From G965267335 sp965267335 (GTDB taxonomy: Bacteria > Bacteroidota > Bacteroidia > Cytophagales > JAAEPT01), in the NCBI GenBank assembly GCA_965267335.1, contig OZ253953.1:1116001-1180000 (forward strand): 64,000 bases of DNA. The letters run 5' to 3'. The notes below the pieces were generated by a model. That model ran no database searches and had not been told where the DNA came from. It saw nothing but the letters and a program-made list of their open reading frames with translations. Of the stretch, positions 33,738 to 43,189 are shown piece after piece. Made by a program: the position numbers and the translations under genes. How positions within the stretch are numbered: position 1 is the first letter of the stretch; every line of letters begins with the position of its first letter.

Positions 33738-35207
33738 GTGAAAAATATTTTACCTGAAATAGTATTTAGTTCATCAAATCCCTCTGAGTCAAGGCGTATC
33801 TCAAAGCTGGAGAACGAAGGAAAGATCAGAAAAATAGCTGCCAGGGTATATACATCGAATTTTGATGATACTCCGGAGCAAATTGTAAGGCGAAATATTT
33901 TTTTCATTCTAGGGAATCTATACCCCGAGGCAATTCTTAGTCATCGATCAGCGCTTGAGTTTAAACCTACCGAAACAGATCAGCTGTTTGTTACTTATAA
34001 ATATACCCGGAAAACAGAACTACCAGGAGTAACCATACGATTCCTGGAAGGAATGGGGCCTATTGAGGATGATCATCCAATTTCAGGTGGCCTATACGTT
34101 TCACAGAAGGAGAGAGCCTTACTTGAGAACCTTCAGGTTTCAAGAAAACCAGGGCCAGATTCAAAGACACTGACATACCCTGAAATCGAGGATCGTCTTG
34201 AGCAAATTATACGAGTAAATGGAGAGGATGAATTAAATAAAGTCAGGGATAGGGCTAGAGAAATAGCTGAAAAGCTTGGGATGCAAAGAGAGTTTGAAAA
34301 GCTTAATAAAATTATAAGTGCGCTCTTGACTACGCATTCATCAGCTATATTGACTTCTGGAGTTGCAAAAGCGAGAGCAACCGGATTACCATTTGACCCT
34401 GACAGAATTCAATTATTTGAAGTGCTGTTTCATGAATTGAGTCATAGGGAATTTAGGAATAGACCAGAAAAAAACACCACAACAAAATCGTATCGAAACT
34501 TTGCCCTATTCGAGAGTTACTTTTCAAATTATATAGAAGGGACGATATTTGAGGTCGAAGAGGCCAAACAAATCATACAGACTCAGCAACCTTTGCCAGC
34601 GAGGAATGATGACTCTCATGATGTATTAGGAACATACCAGCTTGTGTCAAGTCTGCAGGAAATGAGTCGTACACCGCAGTCACCAGAAGAGCTTATTGAA
34701 TTATTAAAATATCGTCATCAAGTTCTACTTTCGGCCCGTAAGGATAAAAATCCCGGGCTTTTTAAGGAAGTAAATAACTATGCCGGTCAAACCGCTTTCG
34801 TTGATTTTCGGTTAGTCACAGGAACATTGATAAAAGGTCTGGAATTATACAACGCCCTTCAGCACCCGTTTGCCAGAGCTTCTTACATGATGTTCTTAGT
34901 TAGTGAGGTTCATCCTTTTTTAGATGGAAACGGAAGGGTGGCTAGAGTGATGATGAATGCTGAACTAACGAAAGGTAAGCAAAGCAAGATTATCATCCCT
35001 ACAGTATACAGGGATGACTATATGGGGGCTTTGCGCAAGTTAACAAGAAGAAGAGAGCCTGATGCATTTATCAGGATGCTGGAGAGAGCGCACGAATTCA
35101 GTGCTACAGTAGTAGGCGAAAATGTAAAATATATGCAAAGTGTTCTTGAACGGAGTAATGCATTTGAAGAGCATACTGAGGCCAAACTGAAAATTATTGG
35201 TCAGTGA
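33738..35207 (+). CDS. AbiEi-like winged-helix / Fic domain fusion protein (AMP transferase)
   Basis: A 489-residue protein. Residues about 1-80 look like the winged helix of AbiEi-type antitoxins (RRISKLENEGKIRKIAARVYTS, then ILSHRSALEF), followed by the rest of an AbiEi-like region. The C-terminal part is a Fic domain with the intact motif HPFLDGNGRVAR (392-403), which transfers AMP to target hydroxyls. An inhibitory motif SNYIEG (263-268, pattern SxxxEG) precedes it, as in class II self-inhibited Fic enzymes. Start is GTG, immediately after the stop of a five-codon mini-ORF. It sits between trpA and yraN in an AT-rich setting. The target is unknown. Confidence 0.85.
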   Translation: MKNILPEIVFSSSNPSESRRISKLENEGKIRKIAARVYTSNFDDTPEQIVRRNIFFILGNLYPEAILSHRSALEFKPTETDQLFVTYKYTRKTELPGVTIRFLEGMGPIEDDHPISGGLYVSQKERALLENLQVSRKPGPDSKTLTYPEIEDRLEQIIRVNGEDELNKVRDRAREIAEKLGMQREFEKLNKIISALLTTHSSAILTSGVAKARATGLPFDPDRIQLFEVLFHELSHREFRNRPEKNTTTKSYRNFALFESYFSNYIEGTIFEVEEAKQIIQTQQPLPARNDDSHDVLGTYQLVSSLQEMSRTPQSPEELIELLKYRHQVLLSARKDKNPGLFKEVNNYAGQTAFVDFRLVTGTLIKGLELYNALQHPFARASYMMFLVSEVHPFLDGNGRVARVMMNAELTKGKQSKIIIPTVYRDDYMGALRKLTRRREPDAFIRMLERAHEFSATVVGENVKYMQSVLERSNAFEEHTEAKLKIIGQ

Positions 35208-35210
35208 ATT

Positions 35211-35564
35211 TCAAAAAGCATCCTCAAAATGTTCTACTTCCTTCACACCATCCTTATCATGAATGATTGATACAATATCAAAACGGATCATTCCGTTCCA
35301 TTCATTTTCATAAGTGTAGAAGTCAGCGACATCTTTGATCAGATTTTCTTTCTTGCCATCAACAAACTCTTCCGGATAGCCGAACTTAACGGACTTCCGT
35401 GATTTGACTTCCACAAATACCAGTGTCTTGCCATGTTGCATGATCAGGTCGATCTCACCACGTTTATATCGATAATTTTTGTCGATTAATTTATAGCCTT
35501 TTTGTTTTAAAAAATTGGCTGCATAAAGCTCCGACCGGTCACCGATATTTTTAGTTGTCGACAT
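35211..35564 (-). CDS. YraN/UPF0102 family nuclease-like protein
   Basis: A 117-residue restriction-endonuclease-fold protein. GDRSELYAANFL, the acidic GEIDLI and FVEVKSR form the PD-(D/E)xK-type core of the UPF0102 family. Its role is thought to be in DNA processing, but it is not established. Convergent with the Fic gene (3 bp apart) and divergent from pgi. Confidence 0.88.
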   Translation of the reverse strand: MSTTKNIGDRSELYAANFLKQKGYKLIDKNYRYKRGEIDLIMQHGKTLVFVEVKSRKSVKFGYPEEFVDGKKENLIKDVADFYTYENEWNGMIRFDIVSIIHDKDGVKEVEHFEDAF

Positions 35565-35616
35565 AATTGAAAAAGGACAGAATTCTTCTCTAATTTATTA
35601 TAAATTCGCAATCATT

Positions 35617-37284
35617 ATGGTACATACAGAAGCAACATTGAGAGCAATTAATCCAACCACTACCCAAGCCTGGAAAAAGCTTGAAGAACACTACAACTTC
35701 ATGAAGGGCAAACATATGAAAGATATGTTTGAAGAAGACGATCAGAGATTCAATAAATTCTCGATCACTTTTGAAAATATCCTTCTTGATTATTCAAAAA
35801 ATATTATCTCCGAAGAGACTAAAAACCTATTGATCGAATTAGCAAATGAAGTTGATCTTGAAGGTGCAATCAATAGTATGTTCAGCGGAGAAAAGATCAA
35901 TGTAACTGAAGATAGAGCTGTACTCCATGTAGCCTTAAGGAACCGATCCAACACTCCTGTCATTGTTGATGGTGAAGATGTGATGCCTAAGGTCAATGCG
36001 GTACTCAATCAGGTAAAAGAATTTTCGGACAAAGTATCATCGGGAGAGTGGAAAGGTTACACAGGGAAGTCCATCACTGATATTGTGAATATTGGTATTG
36101 GTGGTTCAGACCTTGGTCCTGTAATGGTAACAGAAGCACTAAAGTCTTATCAGCATGATCATATCAATGTCCACTTTGTGTCTAATGTTGATGGTACCCA
36201 TATCGCTGAGACGCTAAAAAAAGTTGATCCTGAAACTACACTTTTCATGATCGCTTCAAAAACATTTACCACTCAGGAAACAATGACTAATGCACATAGT
36301 GCCAGAGACTGGTTTCTGAAAAGCGGTTCTGATAATGATGTAAAAAGTCATTTCGTGGCTATCTCAACTAATAAGGAAGGAGTTACCTCATTCGGAATCG
36401 ACCCGGCCAATATGTTTGAATTCTGGGACTGGGTAGGGGGACGTTACTCATTGTGGTCGTCTATTGGCTTGTCCATTGCCTGTGCGATCGGTTATGACAA
36501 CTATGTTGAGCTACTTGATGGTGCTCATGCCATGGATAATCACTTCAGGACAGCAGACTTCTCACAAAATATTCCTGTGTTAATTGCTCTTATAGGGCTT
36601 TGGTACAATAACTTCTTTGAAGCGGAGTCTGAAGCAATCCTTCCTTATGACCAGTATATGCACAGATTTGCAGCCTACTTCCAGCAAGGAAATATGGAAA
36701 GTAATGGAAAATATGTCGGTCGTGATGGTAAGAAGGTTAATTATGAAACCGGTCCTATCATTTGGGGAGAACCAGGCACCAACGGGCAGCATGCCTTTTA
36801 CCAGCTGATCCATCAGGGGACCAAACTAATTCCATGTGATTTTCTGGCTCCGGCTGTTTCACATAACCCGATCAGTGATCATCACCCGAAATTACTTTCC
36901 AACTTCTTTGCACAAACAGAAGCTTTGATGAATGGTAAAACGGAAGCTGAAGTACGCGCTGAGTTTGAAGGTTCAGGAAAGTCACAGGAAGAAATTGACG
37001 AACTGACACCGTTTAAAGTATTTGAAGGAAACAGACCAACCAACTCTTTCCTGTTTAAGAAACTTGATCCTAGAACACTGGGTGCGTTAATAGCCATGTA
37101 CGAACATAAAATTTTCGTTCAGGGAATTATCTGGAATGTATTTAGTTTTGATCAGTGGGGTGTTGAGTTAGGTAAGCAATTGGCTAAGAAGATTCTTCCC
37201 GAGTTGGACGGAAGCGAACAAGTGAGTAGCCATGATGCTTCTACCAATGGATTGATCAATGCTTATAAAAAGATGAGAAGCTAA
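35617..37284 (+). CDS. pgi: Glucose-6-phosphate isomerase
   Basis: A 555-residue SIS-fold isomerase interconverting glucose 6-phosphate and fructose 6-phosphate. IGIGGSDLGPVMVTEAL binds phosphate, VGGRYSLWSSIG and EPGTNGQHAFYQLIHQGTK are the two family signatures, and GVELGKQLAKKI carries the active-site Lys. Length fits the large (E. coli type) form. It is followed by manA, so both hexose phosphate isomerases are adjacent. Confidence 0.97.
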   Translation: MVHTEATLRAINPTTTQAWKKLEEHYNFMKGKHMKDMFEEDDQRFNKFSITFENILLDYSKNIISEETKNLLIELANEVDLEGAINSMFSGEKINVTEDRAVLHVALRNRSNTPVIVDGEDVMPKVNAVLNQVKEFSDKVSSGEWKGYTGKSITDIVNIGIGGSDLGPVMVTEALKSYQHDHINVHFVSNVDGTHIAETLKKVDPETTLFMIASKTFTTQETMTNAHSARDWFLKSGSDNDVKSHFVAISTNKEGVTSFGIDPANMFEFWDWVGGRYSLWSSIGLSIACAIGYDNYVELLDGAHAMDNHFRTADFSQNIPVLIALIGLWYNNFFEAESEAILPYDQYMHRFAAYFQQGNMESNGKYVGRDGKKVNYETGPIIWGEPGTNGQHAFYQLIHQGTKLIPCDFLAPAVSHNPISDHHPKLLSNFFAQTEALMNGKTEAEVRAEFEGSGKSQEEIDELTPFKVFEGNRPTNSFLFKKLDPRTLGALIAMYEHKIFVQGIIWNVFSFDQWGVELGKQLAKKILPELDGSEQVSSHDASTNGLINAYKKMRS

Positions 37285-37296
37285 AATAAACCGTAA

Positions 37297-37380
37297 TCTA
37301 GATTCTTCGTTCCTCAGAATGACAGATTACTTTTTTCGTCATCTACCTTCCTGTCACCCTGAGGAACGAAGGGTCTAGGA
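37297..37380. repeat. Long palindromic intergenic repeat between pgi and manA
   Basis: Left arm 37297-37325 (contains TTCGTTCCTCAG) and right arm 37351-37380 (contains CTGAGGAACGAA) are inverted copies matching at about 25 of 29 positions, with a 25-bp loop. One strand would fold into a long hairpin with G-U pairs. The core resembles dispersed palindromic repeats that I recall from many bacterial genomes. It could end pgi transcription or be a small mobile element. Confidence 0.75.
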
Positions 37381-37398
37381 AGGAATCCTGAATGACCT

Positions 37399-38376
37399 AT
37401 GAATTTATATCCGCTCAAGTTCAAAACCATTTTTAAAGACAAAATATGGGGAGGTAATAAAATCCATACCATACTAGGTAAGGACTATGCCCCTTTGCCC
37501 AATTGTGGAGAAACATGGGAGATTTCCGGAGTGGAAGGAAATATTTCTGTTGTTGACAATGGAGAACTAGCTGGCAAAAACCTGAAAGAGCTTATTGGTG
37601 AATATCAAGCTGAACTGGTTGGAAACTCAGTTTATGAAAAGTTTGGAAATGAATTCCCACTGTTGGTAAAATATATTGACGCCAATGATGACTTGTCTAT
37701 TCAGGTTCATCCGGATGATGAGTTGGCAAAACAAAGACATAACTCTTTCGGTAAGACCGAGATGTGGTACATCATTCAGGCCGATGAGGGAGCAAAGTTG
37801 ATTTCAGGCTTTAACCGACAGCTAACAAAGGAGGAGTATCAGGAATATTTTAATTCAGGAAGGTTGATGGAAATCCTGAACCAGGAAGATGCTGAGGCCG
37901 GTGATGTATTTTTTTTACCCGCAGGTCGTGTTCATACGATTGGAAAAGGGTTGCTTCTCGCTGAAATACAACAGACTTCTGATATCACTTATCGTATTTA
38001 TGACTTCGACCGAAAAGATGCCCAGGGCAACACAAGAGAGTTGCACGTAGAAGAAGCGCTGGATGCGATCGACTATAGTTTCTACGAAGATTACAAAACA
38101 AAATACGTGCCGAAGAAGAATGGTACAACTTCTCTTGCAGGTTGCCAGTACTTCCAAACCAATAAGTTGGACTTTGACCACACTACGGTTAAGGATTATA
38201 GTGAGCTTGATTCTTTTGTGATCAATGTTTGTCTGGAGGGAAGCTATGTCGTGAGTACAGCCAATGGCGATCTGCCTGTGAAAAAGGGGGAGGCTATCCT
38301 TATACCTGCTTGTATTGATCAGGCTACTTACGAGACGAAAGAGGGGTTTGAGATGTTGGAGAGTTTTGTGCCTTGA
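37399..38376 (+). CDS. manA: Mannose-6-phosphate isomerase, class I
   Basis: A 325-residue cupin-fold, zinc-dependent isomerase linking fructose 6-phosphate to mannose metabolism. Zinc ligands appear as QVHPDD (Gln/His), KTEMWYI (Glu) and PAGRVHTIG (His). WGGNKI and GETWEISG are the typical N-terminal signatures. It is a short single-domain form usual in Bacteroidota and Firmicutes. Flanked on both sides by palindromic repeats. Confidence 0.93.
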   Translation: MNLYPLKFKTIFKDKIWGGNKIHTILGKDYAPLPNCGETWEISGVEGNISVVDNGELAGKNLKELIGEYQAELVGNSVYEKFGNEFPLLVKYIDANDDLSIQVHPDDELAKQRHNSFGKTEMWYIIQADEGAKLISGFNRQLTKEEYQEYFNSGRLMEILNQEDAEAGDVFFLPAGRVHTIGKGLLLAEIQQTSDITYRIYDFDRKDAQGNTRELHVEEALDAIDYSFYEDYKTKYVPKKNGTTSLAGCQYFQTNKLDFDHTTVKDYSELDSFVINVCLEGSYVVSTANGDLPVKKGEAILIPACIDQATYETKEGFEMLESFVP

Positions 38377-38387
38377 TCTCATCAGAA

Positions 38388-38483
38388 GTCGTCATCACGA
38401 GGGAAGTATGACCGAAGTGATCTGTTGAATTTGTAGAGTAAATATTTAAAGATCGCTTCTTCCTTTCAGTCATCGCGATGACA
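38388..38483. repeat. Second, different palindromic repeat after manA
   Basis: Left arm at about 38389-38422 (GTCATCACGAGGGAAG ... GAAGTGATCT) and right arm at about 38450-38483 (AGATCGCTTCTTCC ... CATCGCGATGACA) are imperfect inverted copies around an AT-rich loop. The ends (GTCATCxCGA, GATCGCTTC) resemble a dispersed repeat that I recall from Bacteroidota genomes. Its sequence differs from the element before manA. It lies between the convergent manA and protease genes. Confidence 0.65.
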
Positions 38484-38498
38484 GTTCCAGATATTTTA

Positions 38499-39854
38499 TT
38501 ATTCAACTACAATATTTAATGCTTTCAATGCCTCAGCAATTGGAATTGCAAAACCCAGACCTTCACTGCCATTACCAATGTATTTTGCGGAGACAATCCC
38601 TACTACTTCACCACTCATAGTAATTAGTGGACCTCCACTATTTCCAGGGCTTATACTTACATCGGTTTGGAGATATACGTTGCCTTCTTTTTCTCGCTGG
38701 CCACTTATTATTCCTTTCGTTACTGTTTGCCCCAGGGAAATATCTTGTGGGGTGCCAATTGCTATGACTTCTTCTCCTAAACCGGGTTCTGTATCCAATT
38801 TTAGAGGAAAAGGTTGAAACCCGGTGCCGAGTTCCACCTTCAAAAGAGCCACATCTTTATCAGCGTTACTCCTTTCTAATCTAGCGGGTAGTTCTATACC
38901 CCCCTGAAGTATTAAGCTAATTTTTTCAGTTCCCTCAATCACATGATTATTTGATAGGAAGTATCCATCAGCAGAAATAAAAAAACCGCTTCCATGACCA
39001 AAGTCGGTTTTGATAGTAACTGTCGACCTTGCAGCTTGTTTAATAGTTTCGGAGAAAGTAGGATTTTTAGATGGGGGTATCTTTTTTATATTGAGCTCTT
39101 CAGTACTTAATTCTGTACTTAAACTTTCTTCAGTTCCTTTTTCTATTATTTTTTTTACGTCAGCATCCACTAAGAAAAGATCTACTGCATACTTTATTGC
39201 TGTCCTGAAACCATCTGTAGTATCCTTTTTTTCCATTATATATCTGCCAGTTGTTGTGACTTCAGTTAATATTTCTTGTTTCTTTTCGTCAAACAATGTC
39301 CATTGAATTTGACAATGAAACACTTTAGTGCTTAATTTTTGAGTTTTGTAAAACGATACGTTTGTAGCTAGTTGAATTTCAGTAGGTTTTTTCTTTTTTT
39401 CCAGGAATGCAGAATTTCTGGTATAAATAGGAATGTTTGTATTTTGAAATGCAGTCGCAATTATATCAATTGTTGTATTATCATCTGGGAAGAATACATA
39501 TGGGTAACTATCTTTTGTATTGGAGGAATATTTTAGGAAATCTATATACTTGCTCTCTAAGTAGGGTTGTAACGTTAGCTTTTCAAGGGTAACATTTAGT
39601 GATTTGAAAATTGAATCTGGTGATAGTTGTACTCTGTATGGTTTATATCCTTGATAATATACCTCTAGTTGGTCTGTGTTCTTAAAATTAATTTTTACTC
39701 CATATGGTTCTTTGTATTGGGGTTGTCCGTCCTCTAAAATAATCGCTTCCTCAGGAGTTAATTGATATTTAACGTTCTTATTCTGAGCGTTTGCCAATAC
39801 AGGAAATAGCAAAAAGTATATGATTCTTAAAATCAGTAATATTGATTTAACCAT
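38499..39854 (-). CDS. Secreted trypsin-like (S1C/HtrA-type) serine protease without PDZ domain
   Basis: A 451-residue protein with a signal peptide (residues 1-23, ANA/QN). Residues about 30-260 are a unique region with no family I recognise. Residues 270-448 are a trypsin-fold domain with H304 (SNNHVIEG), D334 (DKDVALLK) and S406 (ISPGNSGGPL), the full triad. It ends after the catalytic domain, so the PDZ domains of DegP are missing. It lies 44 bp after the OmpA/PD40 gene on the same strand and may share its transcript. Confidence 0.88.
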   Translation of the reverse strand: MVKSILLILRIIYFLLFPVLANAQNKNVKYQLTPEEAIILEDGQPQYKEPYGVKINFKNTDQLEVYYQGYKPYRVQLSPDSIFKSLNVTLEKLTLQPYLESKYIDFLKYSSNTKDSYPYVFFPDDNTTIDIIATAFQNTNIPIYTRNSAFLEKKKKPTEIQLATNVSFYKTQKLSTKVFHCQIQWTLFDEKKQEILTEVTTTGRYIMEKKDTTDGFRTAIKYAVDLFLVDADVKKIIEKGTEESLSTELSTEELNIKKIPPSKNPTFSETIKQAARSTVTIKTDFGHGSGFFISADGYFLSNNHVIEGTEKISLILQGGIELPARLERSNADKDVALLKVELGTGFQPFPLKLDTEPGLGEEVIAIGTPQDISLGQTVTKGIISGQREKEGNVYLQTDVSISPGNSGGPLITMSGEVVGIVSAKYIGNGSEGLGFAIPIAEALKALNIVVE

Positions 39855-39898
39855 GGTTGTAAAAATTTATCTGCTTCTTTAATCTTAAATTTTATGTA

Positions 39899-41992
39899 TT
39901 ACAATATCGTAAACTCCACCCTTCTATTTAACTTCCTAGTCTCCTCCTTTAGGTTACTTGCGATGGGCTTGCTACCTCCGTACCCTTCCGCTTTCAGCCT
40001 TTTTTTACTAATGCCGTTCCTGATCAGGTAGTCGCGGATTTTTTCTGCTCTGTTCTGGCTGAGCATCAGGTTGAGTTTTTCACTTCCCGTGTTGTCTGTG
40101 TGTCCACCGATCAAAATCTCTAATTCAGGGTTTTCTTTCATGATTTCTACAAGATAGTCCAATGCGTGATTAGAGCTGGGAAGTATCTCAGCTTTGGAGC
40201 GTACAAAATGAATATTTTTCAATTCAATTTTCTGACCTTTCTCCAGAGGAACAAGGTAAAGGTCATGTTCGACCACACTGAAATCATTTTGTTGTTCGGT
40301 ATGCAATATGTGCTTGTAAGCATAGTAACCGTGAGCCTTGGCAAATATCTCATAATATCCGGTGTCTGGTAGTATGGCTTCGTAGTTACCATTGATTGGG
40401 TCTGAGATCAGATGGCCTACTTCTTCATTGTTATTTGTTACATACTGAAGTATAATCTCCGACTCAACCGGTTTCTTGCTGTTTTCGTTCAGAACTCTTC
40501 CTTTCATCATAATAACCGGGTCTGGAGCTAGTTCCTCCGGTATCGTGAGTTCAAACAAATCCGTTTTGCCAAATCCTGATTCCGAAGATGACATATAAGC
40601 TTTTTTTCCACTGGCCTCGATTACAAAATAGGAGTCCCATTTTTTAGTATTGATTTTATTGCCCAGATTTTTAGGCTTGGTCCATTTTGTCCAGCCGTCA
40701 CCTATTCTTTTAGACATGAAAATATCTGCTGAACCGTATCCCGGATGCGTATTAGAGCTGAAGTATAGAGTTCTGTTATCAGACGCCAGGAATGGGGCAA
40801 ATTCATCTCCTGCACCATTGACGTCTCTACCAATATTGATTGGCTCACTCCATTTGTTGCCATATTGATGGAGCGAAACATAAATATCTTCTTCCTGGCT
40901 GTCATCTCTGATTCCACTAAAGATGAGTACTTTTTGGTTTGCGGAAACGCTCGCAGTGAACTTAGAGTCATCATTGTAGTAGTTTGGTATGTCAAGCTTT
41001 TGAGGCATCCCCCAGCCTGACCCTTCTTTTCTGATGATGGAGTAGCCTTTTTCCTTGAATTCAAGATTTTCATCATATACATGGGCCACGATAAGTGAGT
41101 TACCTCCGGCTGAAACACCTACGATACTATTATTGCTAGGGGTATTAATGGGTGATGGCAGATGAACGGCTTTTTGCCAAACTCCGTTTTCGTCTTTGGT
41201 CGACTTCCAACCATCGTAGTTACCGGTGCCTTCATTATTTTTACCACCAGGTCGGTTAAAATAAATTTCAGTACCATCAGGTGATATTACAGGTAGGACT
41301 TCATGAGTCGGAGAATTGATAGCTTCGCCAAGGTTAACTCTTGGTACATCAACAAAGGGGTGTTCGGTCAGTTGTATTTCACCTTCCTCTTTTTTGAGTT
41401 TGAAGTCTTTAACTTTGATTACCTGTTGTGCTTTTACATATGGGCCATGATTCTGTCCGTAAATCTTGGGCATATTCAGTTTTTCAACTTGTGTTCCATT
41501 GATATAAAAACTTACCTTTTTGCCATCTCCAATAACCTTCACTTCATTGTACTCTCCTTTGGAAATAATGGCATCAGACTTTGTCCACTCCACCAGGTTT
41601 ACAAAGTCATCTTTGTCTTTATATGAAATCCTGTAATAACCACTTCTGCTTAGGGCAAACAGGTTGTAATAAGTTTTCTCCGAATGGCACCCCCATGCTA
41701 AGCCGTAGGCATTATTGTCTCCTGATACATGTTGTATGTTGATGATAATTTCAAAGGGCTCTTTAGGGTCTATTGGCTTCGAAGTCTCGAAATAATTATA
41801 GCCTGTTTCTTTGGTTCTGGTCATTATATACTCACCATTCTTTACTTCTGATGAGATATTGTCCCAACTACCGGTTGACCATATATAACTTCCTGATCCA
41901 CTGAAGTCCTCATCAATAACTGTTTTTAACTGGGAAAAAGAAGGATTTATAGCCGCGAGGCCTATCAGGAGTATTGGTAATATTCTATTCAT
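39899..41992 (-). CDS. OmpA-family outer membrane protein with lectin-like and PD40 regions
   Basis: A 697-residue envelope protein. After the signal peptide (1-20), residues about 22-200 resemble a concanavalin/LamG-like jelly roll (DEDFSGSGSYIWSTG, VSFYINGTQVEKL). Residues about 215-470 carry WD40-like PD40 beta-propeller repeats (VISPDGTEIYFNR, LASDNRTLYFSSN). A carboxypeptidase-regulatory-like domain follows. The last 120 residues are an OmpA peptidoglycan-binding domain (IGGHTDNTGSEKLNLMLSQN, RAEKIRDYL). Probably anchors a surface sensor or scaffold to the cell wall. It is 11 bp downstream of the LRR gene. Confidence 0.9.
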   Translation of the reverse strand: MNRILPILLIGLAAINPSFSQLKTVIDEDFSGSGSYIWSTGSWDNISSEVKNGEYIMTRTKETGYNYFETSKPIDPKEPFEIIINIQHVSGDNNAYGLAWGCHSEKTYYNLFALSRSGYYRISYKDKDDFVNLVEWTKSDAIISKGEYNEVKVIGDGKKVSFYINGTQVEKLNMPKIYGQNHGPYVKAQQVIKVKDFKLKKEEGEIQLTEHPFVDVPRVNLGEAINSPTHEVLPVISPDGTEIYFNRPGGKNNEGTGNYDGWKSTKDENGVWQKAVHLPSPINTPSNNSIVGVSAGGNSLIVAHVYDENLEFKEKGYSIIRKEGSGWGMPQKLDIPNYYNDDSKFTASVSANQKVLIFSGIRDDSQEEDIYVSLHQYGNKWSEPINIGRDVNGAGDEFAPFLASDNRTLYFSSNTHPGYGSADIFMSKRIGDGWTKWTKPKNLGNKINTKKWDSYFVIEASGKKAYMSSSESGFGKTDLFELTIPEELAPDPVIMMKGRVLNENSKKPVESEIILQYVTNNNEEVGHLISDPINGNYEAILPDTGYYEIFAKAHGYYAYKHILHTEQQNDFSVVEHDLYLVPLEKGQKIELKNIHFVRSKAEILPSSNHALDYLVEIMKENPELEILIGGHTDNTGSEKLNLMLSQNRAEKIRDYLIRNGISKKRLKAEGYGGSKPIASNLKEETRKLNRRVEFTIL

Positions 41993-42003
41993 GTACTTGT
42001 GGT

Positions 42004-42978
42004 TTAGTGGTCTACAAACATGACCTGACAGTTAGGTAACATACTTTGTATTTTTTCCTCCTCCAACTCAGGAATTTGATTGTGGCCAAGGTTGAGGTAG
42101 GTTAGCTTTTTTAACTTTTTTATAGACAGATTTACTTTTGTTATGGCATTCCAGGATAGGTCTATATAGGTCAGAGACTTTACGGTTGTTAATACTTCGG
42201 GGAAAGGGCCAGAAAGATTGTTCCGCGCCAGACCAAGTTCAGAGAGTGATGTCATTCCACTCATTTCCGGAAGTTTAGAGAGGTTATTTCTATGGAGATC
42301 TAGTTTCTTAAGAGCTGATAGTTTATTTATGGAAGCGGGTAATGTCTTTAATTCATTGGATGACAAGGAAAGATAAGTAAGGCTCGTCAGGTTGCCAATT
42401 AGTATTGGAAGGTTGCTGAGCTTGTTGCCGGAAAGAGAAAGACTTTTCAATTGCGTTAGGTTACACAATGACTCCGGTAAATTGTTCAGTTTGTTATTGT
42501 AGGCACTAAATTTTTCAAGTTCTTTCAGGTTTCCAATATTTTCCGGCAATTCAGTTATGGAATTTTCATAAAGGGTGATTTCCTTAAGTTTAGTACAGTT
42601 TGTTATCTCATCAGGCAGGTGAGTCAGAGAATTGTAGCCGATGTGAAGAATTTCTAATTCACTGAATTCACCAATGAATTCTGGTAGTTCTGTCAATTTG
42701 TTATTGTCGAGCCAAAGTTTTTTGAGCTTGGTTAATTTCGAAAATGAAGCCGGGAGCTCAGTAAGATTATTGCCGCCTAGGGCAAGTGCTTCCAGGTTTT
42801 TGAGACTCCCAAAATCCTTGGGTAGTGCATCCAATTTCTTCAGTGATAGATCAAGTTTGAATACCTGATTTTTGTTTTTCATTGCCTCTTCAAGAGACTT
42901 GTAGATTTTGTCCTTCTGTCCATAGCAAGTACAAGAAATAGACAAATAAAGAATGAATAGCCAGTTGAATTTTTTCAT
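42004..42978 (-). CDS. Secreted leucine-rich-repeat protein
   Basis: A 324-residue protein with a signal peptide (residues 1-20). About ten 23-residue leucine-rich repeats of the pattern LxxLxLxxNxLxxLPxxIxxL cover nearly all of the rest, for example LKKLWLDNNKLTELPEFIG. LRR solenoids bind proteins or glycans. It is 11 bp upstream of the OmpA/PD40 gene, and the pair plus the protease gene probably form one transcript, so the partner may be the OmpA protein (inference). Confidence 0.9.
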   Translation of the reverse strand: MKKFNWLFILYLSISCTCYGQKDKIYKSLEEAMKNKNQVFKLDLSLKKLDALPKDFGSLKNLEALALGGNNLTELPASFSKLTKLKKLWLDNNKLTELPEFIGEFSELEILHIGYNSLTHLPDEITNCTKLKEITLYENSITELPENIGNLKELEKFSAYNNKLNNLPESLCNLTQLKSLSLSGNKLSNLPILIGNLTSLTYLSLSSNELKTLPASINKLSALKKLDLHRNNLSKLPEMSGMTSLSELGLARNNLSGPFPEVLTTVKSLTYIDLSWNAITKVNLSIKKLKKLTYLNLGHNQIPELEEEKIQSMLPNCQVMFVDH

Positions 42979-43189
42979 TTACTAACAATTTAGTTTTTCG
43001 CTTGTGGAATATTCAGGCAATTATTAAGCCAAAAATGAACCCATGGTTGCCGAAATTCAATCTCAAAATAACAGGCAAAGCTTATAAAAGGAAGAAAAAA
43101 GAGATTAAGATGAAGTCTTACGATCCTTGAAAGAAAATATAGTTAACTTTTGATGTATGTTGAATTAGGTATAGACAAGGAGAAAATTT

